From Christiangramia portivictoriae DSM 23547 (GTDB taxonomy: Bacteria > Bacteroidota > Bacteroidia > Flavobacteriales > Flavobacteriaceae), in the NCBI RefSeq assembly GCF_000423045.1, contig NZ_KE383971.1:506092-570091 (forward strand): a DNA stretch of 64,000 bases, in the 5' to 3' direction. A program made the translations under genes and the position numbers. This document shows, piece by piece, positions 29,952 through 39,078 of the stretch (its first letter is position 1; each line of letters begins with the position of its first letter). The notes below the pieces were generated by a model. It ran no database searches and was not told the origin of the DNA. It saw nothing but the letters and a program-made list of their open reading frames with translations.

Positions 29952-30410
29952 TTATCCCTGAAGTACTTTTTGTAATCTTTGTTGGAGCGCTGGATCTTTT
30001 TGTAAAGCCATTACCATCTCCTGGTAGCGTTCCTTACTTAGTTCACTTTCACCAATCAATTTCTCCATTCTTTGCTGGAATTGTGGTTGGATCTCTTCTA
30101 GCTCTGCTACTACGATCTTATACTTTTTTGATTCAGCCTCTGTCGTTTCTATCTCCTTGTTGGGATCCATATTCGCCTGATGGATCTCATTGAACCTTTG
30201 TAGATCCATTTCCTGACCCTGTACTACCTGCATCATTTCCTGTTGAGCTTCCTGGTTTACCATTCTCATCTTTTGGAAAACTTCAGCAAATTCATTCAGT
30301 TCAGAATCTGTTACCTCTATCTGTTGTTGTGGTAGCGGTGCGTTTTGAGCATTTACAGTTGCAGTTCCAAGTGCGAAGATCATCGCAATTCCACCTAATA
30401 TCCTTTTCAT
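29952..30410 (-). CDS. Secreted DUF4168 family protein
   Basis: 152 residues with a signal peptide (to ...TVNAQ) and an all-helical, Gln/Glu-rich body (PQQQIEVTDSELNEFA, EEIQPQFQQRMEKLI) typical of DUF4168. Predicted periplasmic and helical; function unknown. Two inverted repeats lie in the 130-base region before it. Confidence 0.8.
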   Translation of the reverse strand: MKRILGGIAMIFALGTATVNAQNAPLPQQQIEVTDSELNEFAEVFQKMRMVNQEAQQEMMQVVQGQEMDLQRFNEIHQANMDPNKEIETTEAESKKYKIVVAELEEIQPQFQQRMEKLIGESELSKERYQEMVMALQKDPALQQRLQKVLQG

Positions 30411-30479
30411 AATTCTTTATTTTAATTTCAGATCGTGAACTTACCGCATTCAGAAGAGCTCACCAATTCTTTAAGACAG

Positions 30480-30533
30480 AAGTATAAATACTTAAGAGAG
30501 GTTTAACTGCTCTGGTGTGATTTTGTTAAACCT
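30480..30533. promoter_or_regulatory. Two adjacent palindromes upstream of the DUF4168 gene
   Basis: AAGTAT-AA-ATACTT (30480-30493) is followed at 30499-30533 by AGGTTTAAC, 17 bases, GTTAAACCT, both perfect. They lie downstream of the DUF1801 gene and upstream of the DUF4168 gene on the minus strand. Operator or weak terminator are both possible; there is no clear U-run. Confidence 0.35.
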
Positions 30534-30543
30534 GTATCGAAAA

Positions 30544-30993
30544 TCAGCGATTTTTATATTGAGTAATCCATTCCTGCACAGATATCCTGGTCATCAACTC
30601 GCCTATAAGTTCGTACGGAATTCTCTGAAGATTCTTGAAGCGAATACAACTTTTACCCATATCTGGCTTCCTTCCAGTAAGGCTTTTATAGTTGTCAATA
30701 AACCAATTTTTCAACTCTGGATTTGCATAAATGCCAGAATGATAAAGAGCCAGATAATTTTTTTGATTTGCCAGATGGGCGAAGGGGAGAGGCAGTTTAG
30801 GGTCGCAATGGTAACCTTCTGGAAAAATGGCATGCGGTACCACATAACCAATCATTTTGTAATTCATGGTTTCCTCGAAACCTTCAGGAATGTTTTCAAG
30901 AATCACATTCCTTAAATTTCGGAGCGCTTCTCTTCTTTCCAAAGGGACTTCGGAAATGTACTGCTCTATAGTGTTCGCTTCAAATTGCATCAT
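30544..30993 (-). CDS. DUF1801 family protein
   Basis: 149 residues, DUF1801 fold: N-terminal TIEQYISEVPLERREALRNLR, the YKMIGYVVP strand, a central YLALYHSG and C-terminal KSCIRFKNLQRIP. Related to YdhG/iron-chaperone-like proteins; the biochemical role is uncertain. Two consecutive ATGs (30993 and 30990) are possible starts. Confidence 0.82.
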   Translation of the reverse strand: MMQFEANTIEQYISEVPLERREALRNLRNVILENIPEGFEETMNYKMIGYVVPHAIFPEGYHCDPKLPLPFAHLANQKNYLALYHSGIYANPELKNWFIDNYKSLTGRKPDMGKSCIRFKNLQRIPYELIGELMTRISVQEWITQYKNR

Positions 30994-31028
30994 CTAATTT
31001 TCTTAAATATAAATAATTCCGAAGAGAA

Positions 31029-32213
31029 TCATCTACCGGTGTTTCTGAAGTTGCTGAAGAAAAGAACTCCCAGCAGAGGACCTGCCGCGAGTACCAGGAA
31101 AATATATTGCTGTGATAATAGTTGTTGACTTATGCTTACCATCTGAATGCTCAGGATAGTGATCGCATATCCCATAGAATTAACCAGAGTGAGCGCTGTG
31201 CCTCTACCTTCAGCAGGAGCAGATCTTGCGACCAATGTAGAGAACAAGGGAGAATCTGCAATTACCATCACCCCCCAGAACATGAGGAAAATCATAAAGA
31301 CCGCTTCCGAAGCAAAAATGAGTAGCAAAGGAGATAAAAGACAACAGATCCCGGAAAGAATCAAGGCTGTTCTGGCCACACGGGCGACTCCAAATTTTTC
31401 AGACAAAATCCCGCTTATCGCACAGGCCAGTGCTCCGCAACCGATAATAATAAAGCTGTAAAGAGGAATGTTTGCAATACTGCCAGGGTGAATTTGATTG
31501 TATATGTTCAGGAGAAGCGGAACGAAAGCCCAGAAGGCATAAAGTTCCCACATATGACCAAAATAGCCAATGGCTGCGTTGCGAAAATTAATATTCTGGA
31601 ATAAGCTTAGAAAATTGCCCGCATCGGTAGATTGCTGAGCTTTCCGAAAAGGTCCATCTGGAACCAGAATTTTGAGGAGCAGACCGCCCAGAAGCGCCAG
31701 TGCACTGGTGCTTATCATTACCACATTCCAGTCGAAATGTACGATCTGGCTGGTCGCTTTTAATAAATGTGGGAAAGCGGTTCCCAGAACAAGAGCACCT
31801 ACAAGATAGCCAAGCGATCTGCCCAATCCTTTCTCAAAATGATCTGAGGCTATTTTCATCCCTACGGGATAGATGCCAGCCAGGGAAAATCCTACCAGAA
31901 ATCGAATAAGTATAAGACTAGAAAGACTATGCTGTTCCAGAACTGTGGATACATTAAAAATGGAACCCAGGATGGCGCAAAGAAAAAATACCTGTGTTGG
32001 GGAGTACCTGTCTGAAATCTTTAAAAAAGCAAATAACAGCGTGCCTAATATAAATCCAAATTGTACGGCAGAAGTGAGCAGGCTTAAGGCGTTGGAGGAT
32101 AAATTAAAAGCTGAAATTAGCTCCGGCATTACTGCATTTCCAGCAAACCATAGTGAAGTACAGCTGAATTGCGCAAAAACGATAACAGGTAATATCCGGG
32201 AAGGTGCTTTCAA
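31029..32213 (-). CDS. Major facilitator superfamily transporter
   Basis: 394 residues with about 12 hydrophobic segments and a duplicated six-helix plan. The first half has LIRFLVGFSLAGIYPVGMKI, matching the signature of the third to fourth helices. Substrate not recognisable. The start codon sits in the loop of a 14-bp perfect inverted repeat that includes codons 6-10. Confidence 0.88.
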   Translation of the reverse strand: MKAPSRILPVIVFAQFSCTSLWFAGNAVMPELISAFNLSSNALSLLTSAVQFGFILGTLLFAFLKISDRYSPTQVFFLCAILGSIFNVSTVLEQHSLSSLILIRFLVGFSLAGIYPVGMKIASDHFEKGLGRSLGYLVGALVLGTAFPHLLKATSQIVHFDWNVVMISTSALALLGGLLLKILVPDGPFRKAQQSTDAGNFLSLFQNINFRNAAIGYFGHMWELYAFWAFVPLLLNIYNQIHPGSIANIPLYSFIIIGCGALACAISGILSEKFGVARVARTALILSGICCLLSPLLLIFASEAVFMIFLMFWGVMVIADSPLFSTLVARSAPAEGRGTALTLVNSMGYAITILSIQMVSISQQLLSQQYIFLVLAAGPLLGVLFFSNFRNTGR

Positions 32214-32247
32214 GAATGAAAAATTTGCTTACTGGATATTACCTGTT
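32184..32247. repeat. 14-bp perfect inverted repeat straddling the MFS start codon
   Basis: AACAGGTAATATCC (32184-32197) and its exact reverse complement GGATATTACCTGTT (32234-32247), separated by 36 bases that hold the start codon at 32213. One arm codes for MFS residues about 6-10, the other is in the 5' leader. As RNA this would place the start codon in a hairpin loop; as DNA the arms could be two copies of a protein site. Confidence 0.7.
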
Positions 32248-32274
32248 TCATTTAATCTCGCTGAGGTAGCTAAT

Positions 32275-34179
32275 TTAATCTTTTAATACCTTATCTGGCA
32301 TGGCTACAGCCTCATCTTTCAGATATTTGTCTAGAAAAGCAAGTATCTGCCGGTAAGCCTTTATTTCGTTTTCCTTCTTAATAAAACCGTGCCCTTCATC
32401 AGGGAAAACCATATATTCAACCGGAATATTATTTGCTTTTACAGCTTCCACAATTTCATCAGATTCAATTTGCAAGACTCTCGGGTCATTAGCTCCCTGT
32501 AAAACCATAATAGGATTTTTTACATTTTCAGCATGAAAGAGAGGAGAGATCTTTTTAAGCCTGATAGAATCATTGGTCGTTGGGTCGCCCAGTTCTTCGT
32601 AAAGAGCCTGCCTGAAAGATTCCCAGTAGGGAGGAATGGATTTTAGCGTTCGCAACCAGTTGGTCACCCCAAAAATATTAACTCCAACTTCAAATTCTTC
32701 GGGCTGAAAGGTCATCGCGGCCATGGTCATATATCCACCGTAACTACCCCCAATAATACCAATTTGATCTGCATTAATATAGTCCTGGGATGCGAGCCAC
32801 TTCTTCCCAAAGATCACATCCTGAAGATCTTTCTCTCCGTGGTTTTTGTCATCCATTTTATAAAAGCTCGCGCCATATCCACTGCTACCTCTGTTATTTA
32901 CTGCAAGGACTGCGTAACCGTGGTTCACCAGGTATTGGAGCAGGGCAGAGTAACCTACCCGTGACTGGCCTCCCGGTCCCCCATGTACCCAAACCAGGGC
33001 CGGTTTTTTATTGGTCGGAGCAGCACCAAGTGGTTTGTAATAAATCGCCGGAATTTCCAAACCATCGAAACTCTTATACCTTACTACTTCTGCAGCTACC
33101 AAATCATCAGGATCTATCTCGGGATTCAACGAGCTGGTTAATTTTTTAAGTCCTTTTGTTTCGATATTATAAACGTAAATATTGTTAGGGGTTTTAGAAG
33201 TCCCAACAGTAAGCCTTAACAGGTCTTCACTCTCAGAGAATGAAGCAGATACGATATTTCCATCTTTAATCTCAGGCAGCTCCATAGGACTCTTACTGGC
33301 ATTTTTCCAAAGGATCAATTTATTGGTCCCATCCTCGTTGATGGCTATAACTCTATACGTATCATTTTCACTAAGGCTGCTGTACATCACATCCCAGTTA
33401 GTTTCATAAAGAACGGCAGATTCGTTGTTCTGCAGGTCATAAGACATTAAACGGCTAAACTCACCGCCCTGGTTGGTTGTATAGTACAGTTCTGTCTCCT
33501 CTTTATTAAAACCTGTGCCTGTATAGCTGTATCCAGGTTTCGATATTTCGGTTAATTCCTCTGTTTCTGTATTCAGTAAAAACAACTGGTTTTCACTGGT
33601 TGTGATTTCTTTGCTTAATACCAGATATTTTCCGGAGGCAGAAATATCAGACACCGAGTAAGCTTTATCATTTTTATACAATAGCTCAGGTTCCCATTTA
33701 CCAATTTGCATGGTGTAAACATCGAAGAACTGGGGATCGCGCTTGTTCGATATATAATGCATGGCAGACTTATCCTTGCTCCAGCCAGCGAACTCTACCT
33801 TCTCATTTTCTCCAGGTGTAAGATCAATGGAGCTACCGTCGGGTTTAAGCAAGTAAAGATGGTTAATTTCATTGCCTCCTTTATCTGCGGAATAGATAAT
33901 ATCAGAAGATCCTGGAACATAATCCACGGCAAATAAAGACTCGTTTTGTGAGTTAGTAACGGCAGTTTTATTACCATTTGAAATAGTTATTTCATATAGG
34001 TTGAATATTCCAGACTCATCGCTGCTTATCAGGATTTTTGATTCATCTGGAGAGAAACTTCCACCCGCTACCCGGGTGTTTTCATAGAACTGCTCGATTG
34101 TGTAGGTTGCAGGCTCTTGCTGTGCTTGAGAAGCCAGGAAGGTTGCAAGAAACATCATTAGAAAACCGGTCGATTTCAT
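32275..34179 (-). CDS. Secreted S9 family peptidase (prolyl-oligopeptidase type)
   Basis: 634 residues with a signal peptide (to ...ASQAQQ). A beta-propeller-like region (about 30-370, with SFSPDESKILISSDE-type repeats) precedes the alpha/beta-hydrolase domain. Catalytic triad: Ser in GGSYGGYMT, Asp in GANDPRV, His in DEGHGF. Similar to acyl-aminoacyl peptidases and DPP-like enzymes that cut short peptides; likely periplasmic. Confidence 0.92.
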   Translation of the reverse strand: MKSTGFLMMFLATFLASQAQQEPATYTIEQFYENTRVAGGSFSPDESKILISSDESGIFNLYEITISNGNKTAVTNSQNESLFAVDYVPGSSDIIYSADKGGNEINHLYLLKPDGSSIDLTPGENEKVEFAGWSKDKSAMHYISNKRDPQFFDVYTMQIGKWEPELLYKNDKAYSVSDISASGKYLVLSKEITTSENQLFLLNTETEELTEISKPGYSYTGTGFNKEETELYYTTNQGGEFSRLMSYDLQNNESAVLYETNWDVMYSSLSENDTYRVIAINEDGTNKLILWKNASKSPMELPEIKDGNIVSASFSESEDLLRLTVGTSKTPNNIYVYNIETKGLKKLTSSLNPEIDPDDLVAAEVVRYKSFDGLEIPAIYYKPLGAAPTNKKPALVWVHGGPGGQSRVGYSALLQYLVNHGYAVLAVNNRGSSGYGASFYKMDDKNHGEKDLQDVIFGKKWLASQDYINADQIGIIGGSYGGYMTMAAMTFQPEEFEVGVNIFGVTNWLRTLKSIPPYWESFRQALYEELGDPTTNDSIRLKKISPLFHAENVKNPIMVLQGANDPRVLQIESDEIVEAVKANNIPVEYMVFPDEGHGFIKKENEIKAYRQILAFLDKYLKDEAVAMPDKVLKD

Positions 34180-34262
34180 ATTTTCAGGATTTGATTAGTC
34201 ACGGTGTTGGTTATCAGTCTAATATACGAAAATTGAACCTCCAAACCGTTCGTTCTGAAAAA

Positions 34263-34622
34263 CTATAAATGTTGCTGCTCGTTATTTGTAAGTTCGTGAT
34301 GCTCATTACCGGTATGCTTAGTGGCTGTAGGTTCGAATAACATTACTTCCACCTCATTTTCAGCGACCGGTTTATGCTCAACACCCTTGGGAACTATGAT
34401 AAATTCACCAGGATGCAGCGTTACTGAACTTTCTCGAAATTCAATCTTAAGCACTCCTGAAATAACCCAGAATAACTCGTCTTCTGCATCATGCGAATGC
34501 CAGATAAATTCGCCTTTTAGTTTGGCTAGTTTCACCTGCTGACCATTCAATTCTCCTACAATTCTCGGATTCCAGTGATCCTGGAACTGGTTTAATTTGT
34601 TCTGAATATTAACTTTTTTCAT
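34263..34622 (-). CDS. Cupin domain protein
   Basis: 119 residues of one cupin barrel. Motif 1 has the metal ligands HSHDAEDE (H, H, E) and motif 2 GVEHKPVAENE supplies the last histidine after PGEFIIVPKG. Enzyme or binding role unknown. The ATG forms an ATGA overlap with the esterase stop, so the start at 34622 is well supported and translation is coupled to the esterase. Confidence 0.85.
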   Translation of the reverse strand: MKKVNIQNKLNQFQDHWNPRIVGELNGQQVKLAKLKGEFIWHSHDAEDELFWVISGVLKIEFRESSVTLHPGEFIIVPKGVEHKPVAENEVEVMLFEPTATKHTGNEHHELTNNEQQHL

Positions 34623-35437
34623 TGCTTTTGAATTGGTTTCATGAGCCATTGATAAGCGCTTCCGAAGTTCTCTTTCCATAATTTTTCGTTGTGCTCCCCA
34701 TCCTGCACGAATTTTACTAACAGCTTCCTGGAATCAATGCCTTGAGCCAGTAGCAGTTTCTGCATAGCTTCTACCTCTTTAACCATGGAATCTGATTCCC
34801 TTGTTCCCGCCAGGATATAGAATTTTTGATCGTTCGAAATTTCAGATCTTTTTACCTTTTCGTAGATCTCCTCGCTAAACCAGAAACTGGGAGAGAACAC
34901 TCCAACTTTACTGAAGGTTTCAGGGAATTCCAGGGCTGCATAAAAACTAATGAGTCCGCCGAGTGAAGAACCAAAAATCCCTGTATTAGCCTTATCTGCC
35001 TTTGTACGATAGCTGGTATCAATATGAGGTTTAAGCGTGAACCTGATAAAATCCAGATAATTTTTTCCATTCCCGCCCCCATACTGCTCATTGGAATATG
35101 GGGTAAGTTCTGAGATCCTGGCATCGCCGCCATGCTCTATCGCTACAATGATTGCCTTTTCTAAATGTGTAGCATCCAGAAATTCATCTACCTGCCACTC
35201 ACCAGCATACGCAGTAGAATCATCAAAGACATTCTGCGCATCGTGCATATAAAAGACCGGATATCTTTGGTCATTCTTGTTGTAATCATCTGGAAGGTAG
35301 ATCCATATCTTTTTGTGACTATTTAATTGCGGAGCCTCAATTTCGAATGTTCTAACATTTTCAGAGCTTGTGCTTTGAGCCACTAGAAAGGTATGGCAGA
35401 GAGTACTTAAAAACAGAAGAAAAAATGGGTTTTTCAA
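34619..35437 (-). CDS. Secreted esterase (alpha/beta hydrolase, Fes/esterase-D-like)
   Basis: About 272 residues with a signal peptide (...LCHTFLVAQS). The hydrolase fold shows IYLPDDYNKN near the start, oxyanion region YMHDAQNVF, nucleophile elbow GSSLGGLIS, and the terminal VQDGEHNEKLW histidine. Similar proteins act on acyl or siderophore esters; the substrate here is not known. Only TTG codons are available: 35437 starts immediately at the signal peptide, 35461 would add eight residues. Start therefore uncertain. The cupin gene is coupled downstream. Confidence 0.82.
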   Translation of the reverse strand: MKNPFFLLFLSTLCHTFLVAQSTSSENVRTFEIEAPQLNSHKKIWIYLPDDYNKNDQRYPVFYMHDAQNVFDDSTAYAGEWQVDEFLDATHLEKAIIVAIEHGGDARISELTPYSNEQYGGGNGKNYLDFIRFTLKPHIDTSYRTKADKANTGIFGSSLGGLISFYAALEFPETFSKVGVFSPSFWFSEEIYEKVKRSEISNDQKFYILAGTRESDSMVKEVEAMQKLLLAQGIDSRKLLVKFVQDGEHNEKLWKENFGSAYQWLMKPIQKQ

Positions 35438-35477
35438 AATAGTGTATTTAGTGCTGATCAAAAATACATTTTAAGCG

Positions 35478-36758
35478 CTAATTTTCAAGATCGCAGTCAA
35501 AACAGGCGAGTTGGGAAGAACTAAGTTCCAGCTTTTCAGACCCTTTCAGTGCCTCGGTGAGTTTGCCCTGTTGCTGGATTTGCTGGAAGAACTGTGCGGC
35601 ATATTCAGGGAGCTTGTCTCTGCGGCTCTTTAGTTTTTCAGATATTTCTTTTTCATCCAGCTTCCGAATCTGTTCTGGCCATACGTTGAAAGCCTTGCTA
35701 ATTGTTTGATCGCTCAATTTCTGCTGAAGTTCTTTCGCTTCCTGAACAAACATTTCTTCCGAAGCATTTAAAAGAAAATATCGGTCGAAAGGATAGACCA
35801 GTCCGGGCATATGGTCGATCTCTTTTTCGAATGGGCGTACCAGTGGCTCAATATTTTTATTAGTAATTATGGAAGGAATTAGTCCTGAAATATTGAAAAA
35901 AGCATTGTCTCTATCGCCGGCTACAGGGATTGCGATTTTTCCACGATCAGACTCCTGTATCGCCCAGCCCCATTGTTCTGCATGACGATCCCAGTCGCCA
36001 ATGAGCAAATCGAGCAATCTTACTTTGATCAAAGCTTTCTGATCTATTGAAATATCCTTCTTTTTTTCAAACTTCAATTTCTGCAGATCCTTTGTTTCAA
36101 AGATTTCCGAAACATTTTTTAAGCTCGTCCAGTTCGCTTCACTCTCAGTTTCATATTCCAGTAAAAACAGCCGGTTCCAAAATTTCTGATTATAATCGCC
36201 CAGAATTTCCTGTTTTGGAACAAAGATCATTTCTGGATGAGTATGAAGGATATTGAGTTCCTGAGCTATTTCAGCAGCGAGTAGGGCCGCATAGGGATGT
36301 TGGGCAGATATCCCATCCACAATGATATTTTCGAGTCCGAGATCTTCCGCGATTTCTGGGATGAGTTTTTCCGGATCCTTGGTAACACTACGCAAGGTAT
36401 AAGTAATATGATCCTTTGTACGTAACTTTAAGGAATGCGTTTGCTTGCCGCCACCTTCTTTAATAATCTCCACACCGCCGTGTAGGCTGTCCAGAAATAC
36501 CACGGGAAATTTCACTTGCGCAGACCACGCATCTCTATAATTACTTCCCTGAACAAGTTCCTTCAAGATGTTGCCTTCATACAGGGTGCTTGGAGCAATA
36601 AGGACAGAGTCGTGATTTTTGAAATCAGTGGATTCAAGCTCTTCTTTATTTACAATGGTGCAGGTATCGAATGTATCCCGGTTGCCGGAAACAGATAAAT
36701 AGACCAATCCAACAATGGTCACCAAAGTACCCAGTAAAACGATCAAAACCTTCTTCAT
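35478..36758 (-). CDS. Membrane-anchored protein with a kinase-like DRH catalytic loop, function unknown
   Basis: 426 residues with an N-terminal anchor (about residues 4-24), otherwise soluble and outside the cytoplasm. Motifs recall the HipA/Fam20C/PI-kinase-like fold: a candidate nucleotide-binding lysine in TLRSVTKDP (K127), helix LLAAEIAQEL, a catalytic-loop-like LLIGDWDRHAEQWGW (D255-D257-R-H259), and a metal-site-like PVAGDRDNAFF (D282/D284). Similar GDWDRH regions occur, from memory, in Bacteroidota outer-membrane-associated proteins. Kinase activity is inferred only. Three C-terminal cysteines or acids (ACFDCDLEN) are also notable. The esterase and cupin genes follow within 20-40 bases. 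Confidence 0.6.
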   Translation of the reverse strand: MKKVLIVLLGTLVTIVGLVYLSVSGNRDTFDTCTIVNKEELESTDFKNHDSVLIAPSTLYEGNILKELVQGSNYRDAWSAQVKFPVVFLDSLHGGVEIIKEGGGKQTHSLKLRTKDHITYTLRSVTKDPEKLIPEIAEDLGLENIIVDGISAQHPYAALLAAEIAQELNILHTHPEMIFVPKQEILGDYNQKFWNRLFLLEYETESEANWTSLKNVSEIFETKDLQKLKFEKKKDISIDQKALIKVRLLDLLIGDWDRHAEQWGWAIQESDRGKIAIPVAGDRDNAFFNISGLIPSIITNKNIEPLVRPFEKEIDHMPGLVYPFDRYFLLNASEEMFVQEAKELQQKLSDQTISKAFNVWPEQIRKLDEKEISEKLKSRRDKLPEYAAQFFQQIQQQGKLTEALKGSEKLELSSSQLACFDCDLEN

Positions 36759-36895
36759 AGAGCTTGTAGCTAGAGTGAATAAAACTAAGTTATTCCACGC
36801 GTAAAATTTCAGCTAAAAGCGTTATAAATATGGTAAAATCCAGCAGGGAATGTTATATTGTTTTTGAATGGCCTGCTTTTCAGAATAAAAGATTT

Positions 36896-37951
36896 TCAGG
36901 ATGCTTGATGAACAGGAGCTTCTGTATAAAATCTCTTTTTCAGCCAGAAGGAAACCCTCACCAGTAAGATCAATGCCGGTACTTCTACCAGTGGACCAAT
37001 GACTCCAGCGAAGGCCTGACCGCTATTTAAACCGAAAACAGCGATCGCAACAGCGATAGCCAGCTCGAAGTTATTTCCGGCAGCCGTAAAGGACACGGAA
37101 GCATTTCGTTCATAATTGGCACCCAGTAATTTGCTCGCAAAAAAGCTGATAAGAAACATCAAACAGAAATAGATAAGTAAAGGAACGGCGATAAGTAATA
37201 CATCGAAGGGAATCTCCACGATCAAACCACCCTTTAAAGAGAACATCAGGACGATGGTAAATAATAAGGCGATGAGAGTAATGGGTGAAATTGCCGGAAT
37301 AAAACGTTCCTCATACCAGGATTCTCCTTTAAATCGAACTAAAATCACCCGGCTTAAAATCCCCAGAAGGAAGGGAATTCCGAGGTATATCAGGACGCTT
37401 TCCGCAACGCTTTCAATGGAAATATCTACGATCGCAGAGTCAAACCCGAATAACGGAGGAAGCCAGGTTATGAATACCCACGCGTAAAAACTGTAGGCAA
37501 ATACCTGGAATATACTGTTTAGGGCTACGAGAGCAGCGCCATATTCAGTACTTCCTTCTGCAAGGTCATTCCATACCAGTACCATTGCGATACACCTGGC
37601 CAGTCCAATAAGTATAAGCCCGATCATGTATTCCGGATGATCATGCAAAAAGGTAATAGCTAAAAAGAACATCAAAAAAGGTCCAATGATCCAGTTGAGT
37701 ACAAGAGACAGGCTCAGGATACGGACGTTCTTAAAAACTTTTGGCAGCAATCGATATTTCACCTTCGCCAGAGGTGGATACATCATCAGGATCAATCCAA
37801 TAGCCAGCAGCCAGTTAGTAGATCCAGAACTCATGGCGTTAATTTGTTCCGGAATTTCAGGAATCAGGTTGCCAAGCAGAACTCCAACGGCCATGGCTAG
37901 AAAGATCCACAGGGTTAGATTTTTATCCAGGAAGTTGAGCTTTTTAGTCAT
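36896..37951 (-). CDS. arsB: ACR3-type arsenite efflux transporter
   Basis: 351 residues, about ten membrane segments. ACR3 signatures are the start [36 protein letters not shown] with the family's essential cysteine, and [18 protein letters not shown]. It exports arsenite produced by the reductase encoded just upstream; the two genes overlap by 8 bases. Some annotations call this acr3. Confidence 0.95.
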   Translation of the reverse strand: MTKKLNFLDKNLTLWIFLAMAVGVLLGNLIPEIPEQINAMSSGSTNWLLAIGLILMMYPPLAKVKYRLLPKVFKNVRILSLSLVLNWIIGPFLMFFLAITFLHDHPEYMIGLILIGLARCIAMVLVWNDLAEGSTEYGAALVALNSIFQVFAYSFYAWVFITWLPPLFGFDSAIVDISIESVAESVLIYLGIPFLLGILSRVILVRFKGESWYEERFIPAISPITLIALLFTIVLMFSLKGGLIVEIPFDVLLIAVPLLIYFCLMFLISFFASKLLGANYERNASVSFTAAGNNFELAIAVAIAVFGLNSGQAFAGVIGPLVEVPALILLVRVSFWLKKRFYTEAPVHQAS

Positions 37952-38558
37952 TGGATATTGCGTTTTTAAAGGCGTAAAGCATTTCAGAGCCTATTTGATC
38001 ACTTCGTTCCATATATTTTTCTTCCATCTCTGGCGTGTTATCAAACTCTTTAGGATCCTGATAATCGAGAGGTATCCGGGCTTCGGCACCTATTATGAAT
38101 GGACAGTTCTCATCTGCATGACTACAGGTCATCACAGCAGCGAAATTTTTGTCTGGATTGCCGGCATCGTTATAAACCTTTGAATAAAAATTGTTCGAAC
38201 TCTCTCCGGTATCTACCGTAATTTCAGGATTGTTTCCAGAATTTTGCTCTGTTCTGAAGCCAGAATTCTTTAGGGTTGAAACTGCCTGAGTAAAAAAGGC
38301 AGTTGCTTCCGTACCTCCTGAAAAAAATTGGGCCGGCACCTTGAAATGATCTGACGCTGCCATCGCCCAGGCCTGCGCTAATTGACTTCGCCTGGAATTA
38401 TGGGTGCAGATGAAATTGAGTTGTAAGGGTACTTCTGTATTTACTTTTTTTGAAATAAATTCGATTAAAGGTTGTAGCACCTTCTTTCTCTCTTCGGAAA
38501 TTTCAAAGCCTTGAAGCTCGGTGATTTTAGAAACAAGTTCTGGATAAATCTGATTCAT
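37944..38558 (-). CDS. arsC: Arsenate reductase, low-molecular-weight phosphatase type
   Basis: 204 residues, longer than classic thioredoxin-linked ArsC because of an N-terminal helical extension of about 45 residues. The phosphatase loop is CTHNSRRS (C51...R57), and a second pair C145/C152 in [11 protein letters not shown] has the same 7-residue spacing as the Cys82/Cys89 relay of S. aureus ArsC, supporting a thioredoxin-recycled mechanism. It sits between DUF6428 and the ACR3 pump. Confidence 0.92.
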   Translation of the reverse strand: MNQIYPELVSKITELQGFEISEERKKVLQPLIEFISKKVNTEVPLQLNFICTHNSRRSQLAQAWAMAASDHFKVPAQFFSGGTEATAFFTQAVSTLKNSGFRTEQNSGNNPEITVDTGESSNNFYSKVYNDAGNPDKNFAAVMTCSHADENCPFIIGAEARIPLDYQDPKEFDNTPEMEEKYMERSDQIGSEMLYAFKNAISND

Positions 38559-38567
38559 GATAATGGA

Positions 38568-39032
38568 TTAACAGCAACCTGAATTAGGAGAGCATTGATT
38601 TTGAGACAGGTTTGCCAATTTTACTTTAGGTTTTGATTCTGGAATGCCACAATTGTCTTTTGCCAGACAATCTGTTTGCGTGTTTAAAAGCAGAAATCTT
38701 TCGCCATCGAAGTCTAGATGGTATTTATTGATGCTTTCTCCCTGATATTCTACTTCGATCTCTTCATCTCTTAAGTTTAGCTGCTCTTCAGCAATCGATA
38801 TGATCTTCATCAATTTTTCGGGATGGAGCTGGTGATCGTAATCCTCTGCTTCCCATAGCTGAAAGGATATCTTACGCTCGTTTCGAAGTACACCACCGCA
38901 ATCGATAAAATTTTTGCGAATGCTACCCACTTCGGTCACATGAAAATGCGAGGGCACAAGTTCTCCGTTGGGAAGTTGAAAATAGAGCCGGTTTAATTTT
39001 GTAAGTTCTTTTTTAAATTCTGATAAATGCAT
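38568..39032 (-). CDS. DUF6428 family protein of the arsenic cluster
   Basis: 154 residues. Recognised as the DUF6428 protein often found in Bacteroidota ars operons: SHFHVTEVG with conserved histidines, DCGGVLR, and a cysteine-rich tail (CLAKDNC, QCSPNSGCC) that suggests metal or metalloid binding. Function unknown. It starts 13 bases from a perfect 16-bp operator palindrome and is followed by arsC after 9 bases. Confidence 0.85.
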   Translation of the reverse strand: MHLSEFKKELTKLNRLYFQLPNGELVPSHFHVTEVGSIRKNFIDCGGVLRNERKISFQLWEAEDYDHQLHPEKLMKIISIAEEQLNLRDEEIEVEYQGESINKYHLDFDGERFLLLNTQTDCLAKDNCGIPESKPKVKLANLSQNQCSPNSGCC

Positions 39033-39044
39033 AATATTCAGTTT

Positions 39045-39060
39045 ATCGTAATATTACGAT
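39045..39060. promoter_or_regulatory. Perfect ArsR-type operator palindrome before the DUF6428 gene
   Basis: ATCGTAATATTACGAT, a perfect 16-bp palindrome in the 46-base gap between arsR and the DUF6428 gene. A closely related copy lies in front of arsR, which makes it a strong candidate ArsR site. Confidence 0.75.
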
Positions 39061-39078
39061 GTTAAAATTCAAATTTTT

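Noticed and set aside
35459-35467. -7 promoter element before the esterase gene
   Set aside because: The sequence has an extra T (TATTTTTTG), so the spacing within the element is wrong by one base.
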